A DNA stretch of 64,000 bases from Microdochium bolleyi. Taxonomy: Eukaryota; Ascomycota; Sordariomycetes; Xylariales; Microdochiaceae. The stretch covers positions 62,001 through 126,000 of the forward strand of contig KQ964268.1 in NCBI GenBank assembly GCA_001566295.1. Direction: 5' to 3'. The position numbers and the translations under genes are program-made. The first letter of the stretch is position 1, and each line of letters starts with the position of its first letter. Under the pieces are notes generated by a model, which was not told where the DNA came from, did not search any database, and was given only the letters and a program-made list of their open reading frames with translations. This document shows positions 21,780-31,914 of the stretch, piece by piece.

Positions 21780-22790
21780 GTCTAACATGGTCCATTCCGA
21801 AGTACTTCAGCATAGGGCGGAGGGCCGGCAGAGCCACAATGATAATCAGTGTCGCTGTGTCGCCGTCGCCGACAAGATCTATGCAGAGCCAGGCCTCTGG
21901 CCAGTTCACACGGATGCCTTGCTGGCCTGCTGACCTCGCGATGCAGCTGAAGGATGCTCACAAGAACCATACGAGAATTGACCCCGCACTTGCAAAATGA
22001 AGCGCGCCGCGCTAATGAGAATTGTCGCTGAGCCGAGCATGAAGATTCCAATGAGACCGATATTTTCTTTGCGGTCGAGTGATGCTAATCTCCGCAACAG
22101 ACCACGCGGGAGCACGAAGACTGTCGAATATCTGCGTCAGCTTCGAACCCGTGCACTCTAGGTCGCCTTTGTTGTCGTCGCTATGGGTGATTTACTGCAC
22201 TAACCTAGGACTTCAGACACGATGCCGACTGGCCAGCTGATGAAGCCCAGGACAGGATCTGAGAGCTGACGAAGGAGCAGGACTGAGGATCTGGGCCCCT
22301 ATTGATCATGTTTTTGACTCATCAGTAAGCGTGCTTATGGCGGTCACTCGGTGGACTGACCGATTGGCCGTAGTGTTCAGATCGCACCAAATTAGGTCCA
22401 TGAGGATGATGATCAAAGGCTAGCAGACTGAATCGGGGCAGGTACAGTCCCGTGTCGAAGAGTATAGCGTCCGCAATATCCACTGGAGGTATATATATTG
22501 TCGGAAACTTGAACGAAGCAGAGAGTGCTGGCGCGATTCTGAATACATGCCTCCGAGTAAACTTCGTCATGAAACTCTGCGAACGACATATACCCCAGGT
22601 CGAAGCTGTAGGTATCGCCCACGGCGAGGGCCAAGAAGCACAAAGCGCCAGCACAAGAAAGACGTCGGACAACCAGAAGTGCCAATGCTTGGTCCATGTA
22701 TATACGGCCAGTCGCAAAATTACTATCGCCGTTGTAATCGCGATCAAACACCACTCAGCGATCTGGAAGGCATGGTTAGCAAGTGTGCAA
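21780..22790 (-). pseudogene. Decayed Pth11-like integral membrane receptor
   Basis: Minus-strand remnants in alternating frames line up with one family in order. IAEWCLIAITTAIVILRL (after a CTAAC...TTCCAG acceptor near 22775) is followed by FWLSDVFLVLAL, then in a second frame GALCFLALAVGDTYSFDLGY and AEFHDEVY, then back in the first frame FDTGLYLPRFSLLAF. Later come NIGLIGIFMLGSATILISA, and in another frame TLIIIVALPALRPMLKYFG. These are successive membrane segments of the Pth11/SAT4-type seven-helix family. At least three frame changes, plus stops near 22140-22320, rule out an intact product. Confidence 0.65.
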
Positions 22791-23763
22791 TGGTGTATTA
22801 GTCCTGTGTGATGGTGATCTTACAGTTCAACAATCTGATATGGGTTATATAGGGCCAGTTTGACCTTAGATGTCCGATCGGATAGGTACGAAGGCTAGTG
22901 AGGATCCACATCTGACATATCTATCAGCTTTCGCGCAGAGATAGATATCAATCAAGTGGTCCTTATGTAAAACACCTAGTCGTCTTATGATATCTCTCAA
23001 GCTCATCATAAAATTCTCTCGATCACGATTGTGCGTCTGTGTCGTCCTCCGTCTTGGTGAATTCATCGCGGCTTTATTGCTGCGAAATGATTTGTTTTGA
23101 AGACGACATTTGAGAACCTGGTCCAGCCTCCAAGATCTTAACCTGATTATGATGCTAGCTAGATACAGTACCATAATCTTTCACGGTAGCGCTTGCAGGT
23201 CCATTCATCCAAGAAGACAGCAGCCCGAATAAATCAGTCTGCGGAGGATATAGACAGATCTTATAGATGACCACGAAGAACGTGCTGTTGGACGCCGGCT
23301 TCCAGCTCCGCAAGCCTACCTCGTTACATCATCAAAGAAGCCCCGCTCCAGCGCTATGATCCCGTATATTCCCCCCTCGGATTATACCAGGACTAGAAAG
23401 TCGTTATATCAAGTCGGCTTCTTGGTGGGGACCATACTTGGAGAATCGAGATTGGTATCGGGGCTCGACACCTGCATAGAATTGACGAGACATGCCCAGC
23501 CGATAGTAACGTGCCTGGTATAGAAAGTTTCCTGGACCTTGACATTGATGTGAGCATTCTGTGAATTGGACGTGTTTCCGTGGTTTATTCCGGAATCTGG
23601 CTAGACCCTCCTGGTGAGAGTAGTGACGTGAGGGTACCTTTTCTATTTCGCAATTTGGTAACCTGATACAGCAAGTCTCCCCTCGGATTCTCAGATAGGA
23701 AAATCAGCTCGCACTACCGGCCTCTTTCTTTTCGCAGAAGTCCCGATACATGCTGGGGCGTGC
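22791..23763. other. Gene-free stretch, partly AT-rich
   Basis: May hold the first exon remnant of the decayed Pth11-like gene near 22800-22870. Otherwise nothing recognisable. Confidence 0.4.
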
Positions 23764-24123
23764 CTACCAGGTACAACGAGTCTCGGTATAGGTCCTGTAC
23801 TCGTAGCTATCGCACCTCTGCGGTCCGCAGTTCTTGCCCCCGTCCTTCTTGGTCAGCTTGAAGCACGTCTTCTTGCCGTTGGACGACCAGACGATGTGCG
23901 CCCGCTCCCGGCCGTAGTCGATGCAGGTCTGCTTGAGGAAGTCAAAGTTGCCCTTGCAGCCGTCGAGGAACCAGCCGTACTTGTGGACCTTGCCGTCGTT
24001 GGTCCGCAGCTCGGCCCAGACGACGCCGGACGGGACCAGGTTGATGTACTGAAATATGTGCGTCGCGCTTGCGGCGCTATTGAAGGCCGCGGCGGCGGCG
24101 AGGACTACGGAGGAGAGGCGCAT
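23764..24123 (-). CDS. Six-cysteine small secreted protein, copy B
   Basis: 119 residues, single coding exon, paralogue of the protein at 15943-16296. The ATG at 24123 (reading MRLSSVVL) is chosen over an in-frame ATG at 24162 because it starts a proper signal peptide (residues 1-20, ending NSAASA), aligns with copy A, and the upstream codons fall in the leader intron. Cysteines 56, 67, 87, 99, 104 and 117 align one to one with copy A. The mature N-terminus reads THIFQYINL, against TYIFQYINL in copy A. Most differences lie in the signal peptide and around residues 58-82. Family not recognised; probably an extracellular effector-like or antimicrobial-like protein, by size and cysteine pattern only. 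Confidence 0.85.
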   Translation of the reverse strand: MRLSSVVLAAAAAFNSAASATHIFQYINLVPSGVVWAELRTNDGKVHKYGWFLDGCKGNFDFLKQTCIDYGRERAHIVWSSNGKKTCFKLTKKDGGKNCGPQRCDSYEYRTYTETRCTW

Positions 24124-24136
24124 GGTGGTGGGAGGA

Positions 24137-24196
24137 CTGGAAGAGACCTGGTCCGTTAGCACCAGGTATAGATACTATGAGAGTCGGCTGACTTGC
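24137..24196 (-). other. Leader (5' UTR) GC-AG intron of secreted protein copy B
   Basis: Minus strand: donor CCAG|GCAAGT at 24196, branch point GCTAAC, acceptor TCTTCCAG ending at 24137; length 60 nt. The acceptor lies 13 nt before the ATG. It matches the arrangement of copy A, including the non-canonical GC donor. Confidence 0.65.
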
Positions 24197-24341
24197 CTGG
24201 GTGTTATGGACAGGAGATTCTGGGTCTGTGATGTCTCCCTGTTCGAGTTATTATCGACGCTCCGAGTGTGGGAATTGGTGAAGCTCCAGGAGTGGTCTGC
24301 AGTACCGACGGTAAGGCCACGAAAGGGGTGACTAGATGTAG

Positions 24342-24350
24342 CCTTTTATA
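24342..24350 (-). promoter_or_regulatory. TATA box of secreted protein copy B
   Basis: TATAAAAGG on the minus strand, 146 nt upstream of the leader-intron donor, in a block conserved with copy A. Confidence 0.6.
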
Positions 24351-25467
24351 CCTTTCCTTGCCAGCAAGTCTTGATACTGCGCCGTCCATGCACCGAAAGG
24401 TCACCGCGCCATGATGACTTTCACTCGCGGAAGACATGTGCACTTCGGGGCCAGATGCGGAAAGTGACAGGGACGCCGGATTCCCCCGTGACCAGGGAGA
24501 TGGCTCGAGTCCTATTCACTCTCGGTTGCGGGTGACCTACCAGAAGCCTTTGTCACCAGTTCACAGTCATGCAGGACTATCACCACGGTACAAAGGCAGA
24601 CGGAACGTTTTCAAGATTACTATCAATGTCCAGAATATACTCAAAAGTACATTTTCGTCCACCTGAAGGATTCTGGGGCACCAAGTCATCTCCACACTGT
24701 CAGTGTCTCGGCATGGCCAGGTGTGGGCGCCTATCGTGAGAGCTGGGGCCCGAGCTGGAGTCACTTCTGCGCAGCCTGCCCTTCTCCTACTACACTAGGG
24801 CCCGACTGCGCCCATGCAAGCGGACGCACGTCGGCTCAGCTCTGCCGGGGATGCCAGGTTCATCATGGACGCGCAAAGCCCGTGGGACTTGCAGCTGGCG
24901 CCTGGAATGCCATGGATCGACCGAGTGCGTCGGAGTTGATAGCTGGTTTGGGCCGCTTGGCAACCGCGGTCCACGGATGAGCGGCACCAGCCGCAGTCTG
25001 CCGGAGGCTTATGCGGCCGCTTCATCAACTCGCTATACATTTCCCCCACCAGCCGATATCGCGCTTACTGGTGCCTAAGTGTGCCAAGAGATGGAGATGG
25101 CTCGGGGGAAGCGTCTGAGGTGGTGTCGCCCGTGCTAGTAGAGTAAGGCCCAGGTCTACATCAGCAGAACGGTGGAGTCCGGGGTTTGGCAGAGGGCCGA
25201 GGGCGCGTAGTACGAGCTTGCATCAAGGCAGACCGAATGGGCGGAGGGATGGTCGGGGCGTAGAATTTTGTCGAAGGAGAGGGTGTTGCCCTTTTGGGGA
25301 AATGACAACTTCAGCGAACCTCACGTTGCCATTTTCAGTCGTGCCCGCCCAATAACACTTTCCATCCATGTATTAATGAGTTTTGGTGTCCCAGCGCTTT
25401 GGACTGCTTCCAATATTCTCTTCACTAAGTCTGATCATCTTACCTATCCATACTCAATCCCCAAGTA
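24351..25467. other. Gene-free stretch
   Basis: No gene recognised. The right end is the 3' flank of the isopropylmalate dehydrogenase gene. Confidence 0.5.
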
Positions 25468-26705
25468 TCACTGCTTGCCCAACAAGCCCCTCAGCACATC
25501 GCAGATAGCACCCCCAACCTCCACCGTCGTCGCCTTGCCGCCAAGATCACCGGACCTGATCTCGTGCCCGCCCGCGCTCTTGGCGTCGAGCACCTTCGTC
25601 ACGGCCGCCTCAATGGCGCTCGCCTCATCGGTCAACAAGAAAGAGTACCGCAGCATCATGGCCAGGCTGAGGATCTGGCCGACGGGGTTCGCGATGCCCT
25701 TGCCCGAGATGTCGGGCGCGCTGCCGTGGACGGGCTCGTAGATGCCGTTGCAACGACCCTCACCGGGAATGCCTGAGATGCTCGCGCTCGGCAGGATGCC
25801 CAGTGTTCCCGTCAGCCCGCCCGAGATGTCCGAGATGATGTCGCCAAAGGTGTTGTCTTCCCTGGAGTGTTAGTATCTTGCTGGCGAAGAACATCTTAAA
25901 GCACAAAAGGCAAGGAAACAATGAAAATACCTGTGTGGATAACGCCATTGAACATGCGCGGGTTTTTGACCATGAGCATTGCCAGGCTGTCGGCTAGCTG
26001 GTCCCGCAGCTCAATGTCTGGGAACTCCCTGCCAAACACGTCGTGCGTGACGCGCCGCCACAGCCGCCCAGAGGCGAGCACGTTGGCCTTGTCGGCGCTC
26101 CAGACGACCGCTGGCCCGCCTCCGCCGCCGTTGCCGTCGCGGCCCATGATCCGCGCGATCCCGGCGCTGACGCGGGCCAGCCGCTCGACCTCGGACCTCT
26201 TGTACACCCACAGGTCGCTCGCGACATCCGCCTCCTCGACTTTCTCCCCAAAGTATGCGCCGCCGCAGTTCTCGCGGACGACGATGAACTTGGTGCCCAG
26301 CACGAGCTCGGGTCTGATGGGGCTCGCATCGACGAGGCTGGGGACGAAGACCTCGCAGGGCCGCAGGTTGGCAAAGGCGTCGAGGCGGGCGCGCAGGCGC
26401 AGCAGGCCGGACTCCGGGTTGGGATGGGCGCCCGCCCACTCGGGCCCGCCGACGCTCCCGAAGAAGACGGCGTCCGAGGCGGCGGCCTGGTCGAGCACCG
26501 CGTCGGTGATCGGGGTCCCGTGGGCGTCGATGGAGCAGCCGCCCGCGAGGCCGAAGTTGCGGTGGAAGACGAGGCCCGGGCGGGCGGACTCGACGACGTC
26601 GAGAACCTTGAGGGCCTCGGCGACAATCTCCGGGCCGACGTGGTCGCCGGGGAGGACGAGGATGGAGTAGTCGCGGTATTTGGAGTCTGCGCTGGAGTCC
26701 GCCAT
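25468..26705 (-). CDS. 3-isopropylmalate dehydrogenase (divergent, LEU2-type)
   Basis: Two exons, 26705-25931 and 25856-25468, encode 387 residues. The enzyme oxidatively decarboxylates 3-isopropylmalate in leucine synthesis with NAD. Family motifs are VLPGDHVGPEI, FFGSVGGPEW, LRPCEVFVPSL, the substrate-loop-like ENCGGAYFGEK, WSADKANVLAS, TDNTFGDIISD, YEPVHGSAPDI and IRSGDLGGKATTVEVG. It differs from canonical fungal LEU2 in several places: ENCGG for ELVGG, and SDISGG for SDEAS. It may therefore be a second paralogue, such as those recruited to metabolite loci. The acceptor that keeps the frame is GGGAAG|AC (H-T-D-N-T-F); a stronger CCAG lies 5 nt upstream and would shift the frame. It is divergent from an SDR gene, with a Leu3-type site between them. 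Confidence 0.88.
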
Positions 26706-27399
26706 GGTTACTGCTGCTGTGCGCTGTGATGAGGGAATAGTGCTCAGTAATGTCAAGGCGTGTTTTTATATGCCGATCCAGAGCCGATGTTGTTGAACCA
26801 TCGGAGAAGTTCAAGTTGATGTTGGTGGTGGTGCGAGGTCGAGATCCGAAGTCGGCGATGGGGGAGAGGCGGCCGAATGGGGAAAGCCGGGGCGGGCGGG
26901 CACCAGGCTCGGGCCCAGGCCGGAGCCGGAGGCTACAGATTGACAGACAGTGTGTCGGCAATAGCTGGCTTTGACAAGTTTGGGTTCATGCACAAGCAGA
27001 AAGGGTGTCTGTTTCTGACGGACAGGTGTTCACTTGTTGTTCGGGGATGACGACTGGCTTGGCCCAAATGCAAGAATCCAGGTCTTCGGCAGAATGACCT
27101 CGGTGGCCATTTCCCGGCCGAGGATAGCCATGCCCCAGCCCTTCCCCGTCTTTTCCCCCTCACCTCAGCCATACTAGGCGAAGGGCGTCCTGCCGCTCCC
27201 CGGCCATCAGCCTCCGACCAACCCCACACTCGCTCCGGTCCGGCCTCTACGCACAAGGCCATCATTTGGGCCTCTGTCCTACTCGCAGAGAGACCGAAGC
27301 ACCGCGATACTGCGTTCTTCAACAAGTCTCTCGTCTCCTTTCTTTCCCCCCAGCAAGAACCCATCACCACTTAGTCCACCCACCCACAGCACAGCAAAC
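26706..27399. other. Shared divergent promoter of isopropylmalate dehydrogenase and SDR genes
   Basis: 694 nt without a gene. Contains the CCGGNNCCGG site at 26920-26929 and a C-rich leader before the SDR ATG. Confidence 0.55.
26920..26929. promoter_or_regulatory. Leu3-type site CCGGAGCCGG
   Basis: Exact match to the CCGGNNCCGG core bound by Leu3-family Zn2Cys6 regulators, 215 nt upstream of the isopropylmalate dehydrogenase ATG. Leu3 senses isopropylmalate and controls leucine genes in ascomycetes. Occupancy here is inference. Confidence 0.55.
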
Positions 27400-28517
27400 A
27401 TGGGCAGACTCGACGGCAAGATCGCCATCGTCACCGGCGGCGCCTCGGGCTTCGGCAAGGGCACCGCCGCAAAGTTCATCGCCGAGGGGGCCAAGGTCGT
27501 CATCGCGGACCTCTCCACCGACTCGGGCACCGCCGTCGCGGCCGAGCTCGGCCAGAACTGCGCCTTTGCCCGCGCAGACGTCACCTCCCGCGACGACTGG
27601 GCATCCCTCCTCAAGCTGGCCCTCGACACCTTTGGCGGCCTCGACATCGTCGTCAACAACGCCGGCGCAAGCTACACCAACAAGGCCACCGAGGATGTTA
27701 CGGACCGCGAGTTCGACCTCGTCTTCGACGTCAACGTCAAGAGCATATTCCTCTCCACGAGCGTCCTGCTGCCGTACTTTCTTGACAGCGGGCGCCCGGG
27801 TTGCTTCGTGCAAGTCGCGAGCACCGCCGGCGTCAGGCCCAGGCCGAGGCTGACGTGGTACAATGCGAGCAAGGCGGCTGCTATCAATGCTACCAAGGTC
27901 AGTCCACCTTACTACTCGTGCCGTCGGTGTTACCCCGGGCTTGGACCCGTGTGCCGAGACAAATTGACGAGAGCGAGATGATGGTGTGAGACCAAAACAC
28001 AGTCAGCGCTTCGATAGAAGACTACCTGTGGTCACGGGTCCATCTACTGACACTGATACCGGGCACACAGACTATGGCCGTCGAGTACGGGCCCAAAAAG
28101 ATCCGCTTCAACGCGGTCTCGCCCGTCATCGGCAGCACCGGCATGTAAGTCTGCCATACACAAGACCCTCCCTCCAATGTCGCTATTCACCCACCCCAAT
28201 CACGACAATGTGACCACCCCGTCGGAAATCTCCACGATCCCGAGATAGTAGCATCGCGCCAAGCTGCTTCTGTACAGACTGCTACCTTCAGAGAGAACAA
28301 TATCAAGCCGCTGACATGCCCCATTTGCGACAGGACCCATCTCTTCATTGGCAAGGAGAACACCGAGGAGAACCGCAAGGCGTTCGAGTCGGTCATCCCC
28401 CTCGGCCGCGGCTCTACCCCCGAGGACATTGCCAATGCCGTGACGTATCTCGCCAGCGACGAGGCCGGCTTCATCACGGGCGTCAACATCGAGGTCGATG
28501 GTGGGCGGTGCGTGTGA
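27400..28517 (+). CDS. Short-chain dehydrogenase/reductase (classical SDR)
   Basis: Three exons, 27400-27897, 28071-28144 and 28334-28517, encode 251 residues, the standard length for a classical SDR. The NAD(P)-binding motif TGGASGFGKG is at 12-21, NNAG near residue 87, the catalytic Ser is in QVASTAG, and the Tyr/Lys pair is in W-Y-N-A-S-K. The second junction restores T-G-M-T-H-L-F. An acidic residue after strand 2 (IADLS) favours NAD over NADP. The substrate is unknown; the closest general type is the 3-oxoacyl-reductase/cyclopentanol-dehydrogenase-like SDRs. It is divergent from isopropylmalate dehydrogenase. Confidence 0.9.
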
Positions 28518-29489
28518 TTACACATAAAGGAAGATCTTGCGCAGGTGTATATACAATGGGCAAGCCGTGAGAGAGGCCATGGAGTACTGAAGAGTGCCAT
28601 CGAGCTGGGATGTGGATGTCTGGTCGTGTTTATATTGCAGCGACGCCACCATAATATCGAGACATCGTCATCACATCCACTGCAGAGCTGCGATAAATGG
28701 AGCCATAACAACCATGAATACTTACGCATCCTCAAGTAATGTGCCCCCTCTTGATTTGGAGCAGCGTCGCATCAGCGCCTCGTCCCGGTGGCCTCGTGCT
28801 TCTTCGGCAGGCCCTCCCGCAGGCGCCCACGGGACCCCACGCACGCGGCCTGACGCCAGATGTAGAATGCCCTGACAAGGACGATGTAACCATGGCCAAG
28901 ACGTTGAAACGAACAGAGAGACCCTCACAACCAGTCGTTTCGAGACCCAGCCCCTGTCCCGCCCCAGAGGAAACACCACCCCAATCTGGAGCCGCTGCCT
29001 CCGCGATTGCCTAATCGGGCTTCCACCTCGACATGGCCCGGAGCCTCCTCAGCGCCCGCCGCGAACCCATCGCCAATGGGCCCCGCGTGGGAATCGCGGG
29101 CCGGCGTGGTCGAATGTATCTGCTGCACTGCGCCGCAGAGTGCGAGGCTTTGTTTCCCCATGATCTGGAACAGGCAGGATCAGTCTCCCTCGGGGGCCTT
29201 TCCGTCGGCTCTGGCCCGGCGAAGCGCCGTATGCAGATGCGGTCGTCACAGTCCGCAGCGCGCCGTGCGGTATCTATGTGCATGGAAGAGGGAGAGAGAC
29301 AAAGGGCGACTCTGAGATCTATATATAAAGAGAAGAAAAACTGCCTCAAACTGCCTCGAACTTTCTTGCTCTCCTGCCCCTTAGGTCTTCAGCCGCAACA
29401 CACAGACAACTACCTCGCCCGGAAAGACCCAGCAAGCCAACAAAGCCCGCCCACCCCAGTACCCGTCCGAAAAGCAGATCACCGTCAAC
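28518..29489. other. Intergenic region upstream of the LPMO gene
   Basis: No gene recognised. Contains the TATA box at 29320. Confidence 0.5.
29320..29329 (+). promoter_or_regulatory. TATA box of the AA9 gene
   Basis: TATATATAAA, 161 nt upstream of the AA9 ATG, inside an A/G-rich stretch. Confidence 0.55.
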
Positions 29490-30913
29490 ATGAAGGTCAC
29501 CGGAATCCTGGCTATCGCCGCCGTGGCGTTCGAGAGCGTCTCGGCCCACTACATCTTCCAGCAGCTCAAGGTCGGCAGTACCCAGTACAGCACCTGGCAG
29601 AACAGTGAGTGTGCCTCTGCAGCTGATGTCGTTGCATGACACCACGTGCCCGGTAACCCACGAGATCACTGCAAGCATTACACATTGCTAACACGCCATC
29701 TTTCTGCCCCACAGTCCGCCAGCACACCAACGGCAACTCGCCAGTGATCGACCTCGCGTCCAACGACCTGCGCTGCAACGTCGGCGCCAAGGCCAGCACC
29801 ACCGCCCCCGTCAAGGCCGGCGACACCGTCACCTTCAAGCTGGACACTGTACGTGGACCTGGGTTGCTGCAAGCCCGCGCACTTCCATGCCGCAGACATA
29901 CTGTGCCCTGATAATGCCGGTTGACTGACTTTGTTCTCCTTGCAAAACAGCCTGTCTACCACCAGGGTCCTACTTCTTTGTAAGAACACTCAACGCCTTT
30001 ACATAACCTTTTTAAGATCCTCCGCTCGTCTGCACCTCGCCGCCAAGTTTCGAGGCAACAATTTCTCTCTCCAAGTACTTACGCACAACCGCACAGCTAC
30101 CTCTCCAAGGCCCCCGGCTCCGTCTCCTCGTACGACGGCAGCGGCGGCTGGTTCAAGATCAAGGACGTCGGCCCCACTTTCAGCGGCGGCCAGGCCTCTT
30201 GGGCGCTGAACCAGGAGTACTCGGTCACGATCCCGTCCTGGTGAGTCCATATACGCCCTCCATGCCCGCAGGAGTTCTTTTCACAAATTTAACACGTGTT
30301 AGCATTGCCAACGGCGAATACCTCCTTCGGGTGCAACAGCTGGGCATTCACAACCCATACCCCGGTGGTAAGTCATGCCTGGGAGGAACAAAGAAGAAAA
30401 CAAAAAGAAAAAAGAAAGAAAAGAAAAAGTGGGGCCAAAGAAGGGGGGGGGGGGCGGAACCCTACCCGCAAGCCGCCAACAACTACTCGCGGGAACTAGG
30501 CTTGCTAATCTGATCTCTCCTCCATAGGCATTCCCCAGTTCTACCTGTCCTGCGCGCAGATCAGCGTCACCGGCGGCTCCGGCTCGCGGACCCCGGCCAC
30601 CGTGTCGATCCCCGGCGCCTTCAAGGCCACCGACCCCGGCTACACTGCCAACGTGAGTCTGCTCCCCGATTTCTCCCGCTATAATACAAGGAGGGCAGCA
30701 TGGGAAAGCGAGTGATGAGATGATCGTTGCTGATGTGATATATTCTACAGATCTACACCAACTTCAACAGCTACACCGTCCCCGGCCCCACTGTCGTAAG
30801 TCTCAACCGCTACCCTACGAGTCTTTAGCGAGGCCGTCTATAGACTACCGACCTCCCCCCTCCATTTGGTAGCACATACTAACATACCGGCGTCGCGATA
30901 GTTCACTTGCTAA
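29490..30913 (+). CDS. AA9 lytic polysaccharide monooxygenase, single-domain
   Basis: Eight exons: 29490-29604, 29715-29848, 29951-29979, 30097-30240, 30303-30367, 30528-30652, 30751-30795 and 30902-30913. Every junction keeps phase, giving 222 residues. The signal peptide (1-19, ending VSA) is cleaved before His20, the N-terminal copper-binding histidine (HYIFQQLKVGS). The second histidine-brace residue is His87 in VYHQGPTSFYLSK, and the axial Tyr168 is in Q-F-Y-L-S-C-A-Q. AA9 enzymes oxidatively cleave cellulose or hemicellulose outside the cell with copper and a reductant. There is no CBM1 module; the protein ends shortly after the core (VFTC). The last exon encodes only three residues. 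The gene is very intron-dense for its size (seven introns in 1.4 kb). Confidence 0.92.
30390..30460 (+). repeat. Purine-only low-complexity tract inside AA9 intron 5
   Basis: An almost pure A/G run followed by an 11-G homopolymer near 30447-30457, lying between donor 30368 and acceptor 30527. It lengthens this intron to 160 nt. Confidence 0.7.
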
Positions 30914-31914
30914 ATGCAAAAATCTTGAGACCGGTGACCTCATTGCTGTGCCCGCTCTTTCCTCCGCTCCATGGTTACGTCATAGGAGCGTTGAGGAACG
31001 CGCAGCGCGGTGGAGAAGTACAACACATTGGTGATAAGACACAGCAGGTGTACCTGAATTCTTTCCAGCAGCGGAAGATGAAGGTGTGCCGGCAGGATAG
31101 GGGAGCAGGAATGGCCGCTGGGATGCTCGTGGACGTAGTACATAGCACGAGGAATGGCACGAATTCTTCCCTGCACGCGAGGACTGATGCTCCTATCTGA
31201 AAGTGAACGGTGGTTGAGCTGGGCACCAAGGTCATACCGAACACGGCCCAGCACTCCGGGCCAGATGTCTGAGCAGGGTCGAATGCGGAGCGCGTGGCTG
31301 CTGGTGCGGCCGCTGTTGACTGGACACGACGGCCGTGTATGACCATGGAAAGGGACCAACGCGGGCTTTTGTCCCGCGGACTTCCATGCACCACGCGTCC
31401 TTTATCCCTTGGCCGTGATTCGGCGCGTGGAGACCTTGTCAAAGACCATGTCGAGGCCCAGCTCGAACCGTCCTCAGCAAGTGAGCTTGCCAGAAGTGCC
31501 TCCATGACTTAGCTGCGAGGACAAGTTTGAAAGAAAAAGTGGCAAAGGATACAAGGAGGCGACTGTCGAGGAGATGACGGGAAGACTACCGGCTTTCTCG
31601 CAAGTAGTCACGAGTAAACATCCGCTGATAGTTGTGCTCGGGATACATTTAATCAGCCAAAAAGGTTCAGTGTTGCGCGTAGTCCATTGCCAGGTTGCGA
31701 AATGTAGTACATTATGGTCTCTTCCAGGGATCTCTGCACTACGCAATTACCGTCTGACTGAGGAGAATACCCCAGTATGCGGGTGCGATCAGCGACATGA
31801 TGTTCCGCAGTGACGCTATGAATCTATTAAACATAACATGAAAGAATTCTTTGATGTTCACGGCGCGCAGTCTAATGTGGGAGGAGCCCCAAAATCCTCG
31901 AGGCGACCCCGGCC
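30914..31914. other. Gene-free stretch
   Basis: Nothing recognised. 3' flanks of the convergent AA9 gene and the minus-strand small-protein gene. Confidence 0.5.

Noticed and set aside
26011..26961. A 316-codon minus-strand frame overlapping isopropylmalate dehydrogenase
   Set aside because: Frame-shifted reading of the same strand, Arg/Pro-rich and extending into the promoter; not a protein.
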